Shown piece after piece: positions 63,179 through 64,000 of a stretch of 64,000 bases of DNA; the first letter of the stretch is position 1, and every line of letters starts with the position of its first letter. A program made the translations under genes and the position numbers. The notes under the pieces are model-generated. The model was not told where the DNA came from and ran no database searches. It saw only the letters and a list, made by a program, of their open reading frames with translations. Location: contig DJGX01000019.1 in NCBI GenBank assembly GCA_002432865.1, positions 1 through 64,000 on the forward strand, in the 5' to 3' direction. Source of the DNA: Cloacimonetes bacterium UBA5835. GTDB taxonomy: Bacteria; Cloacimonadota; Cloacimonadia; Cloacimonadales; Cloacimonadaceae.

Positions 63179-64000
<822 letters not shown>

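Overview
The window is AT-rich bacterial DNA from an anaerobic, fermentative, diderm organism. The best guess is a member of Cloacimonadota (WWE1, 'Candidatus Cloacimonas'-like). This is inferred from the mix of two GWxTD-domain proteins, secreted proteins with FlgD-like/type IX-style C-terminal modules and a PorV-like barrel, LPS-core glycosyltransferases with a heptosyltransferase and MsbA-type exporter, butyrate kinase, an NADH-oxidising flavoprotein set and pyruvate:ferredoxin oxidoreductase. No rRNA or marker search was possible, so the phylum is an inference.

Layout. (1) 0.3-11 kb, minus strand: a Tol/Ton-like envelope motor (ExbB, two ExbDs, an AgmX/TonB-like protein) with a 1953-codon TPR/coiled-coil protein and a barrel-like protein. 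(2) 11-18.2 kb: YraN, two GWxTD proteins and DNA polymerase III alpha (dnaE), then a DUF1292 protein. (3) 18.2-19 kb: a ~0.7 kb intergenic repeat with a perfect 45-bp palindrome. (4) 19-28.7 kb, plus strand: butyrate kinase, a clostripain-like protease, a cluster of four perfect DnaA boxes (candidate oriC, close to where gene orientation switches), then a housekeeping operon (TrmH, Tdk, YggT, DivIVA, PNP, DksA-like, LspA) ending in secreted/outer-membrane proteins. (5) 29-38.3 kb: tRNA-Arg, an MsbA-like exporter and six LPS glycosyltransferases, TatD, TcdA. (6) 38.5-42.1 kb: class II aldolase, GAPDH, tRNA-Ala(CGC), Fe-alcohol dehydrogenase. (7) 42.1-45.7 kb: a repeat remnant, LepB, HemW, a short CCA/poly(A)-polymerase-type enzyme. 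(8) 45.7-46.4 kb: second copy of the 0.7 kb repeat, inverted. (9) 46.5-51.8 kb: flippase, RuvB, a secreted protein, a Dpm1-like transferase and a hexapeptide acyltransferase on minus; XerC-type recombinase diverging on plus. (10) 52.4-57.9 kb: NuoE/NuoF-like subunits and a large NuoG-GltD-molybdopterin-type fusion. (11) 58-64 kb: short-repeat DNA, a B12-binding radical SAM protein, a PD-(D/E)XK-like nuclease coupled to a truncated DnaE paralogue, another repeat remnant, and the start of pyruvate:ferredoxin oxidoreductase running off the right edge.

How it fits together: glycolysis (aldolase, GAPDH) yields pyruvate; PFOR makes acetyl-CoA and reduced ferredoxin; NuoEF-like proteins and alcohol dehydrogenase handle NADH; butyrate kinase can form ATP from butyryl phosphate. 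Much of the remainder builds the outer membrane (LPS core, lipid A export, lipoprotein and preprotein peptidases, envelope motor).

Most striking observations: the nuclease plus 'dead' DnaE pair at 60.3-62.5 kb, in which the DnaE-like partner lacks the polymerase motifs and several PHP metal ligands while staying open over 454 codons; the DnaA-box cluster at 21.84-21.95 kb; and two families of intergenic repeats that share one terminal motif.
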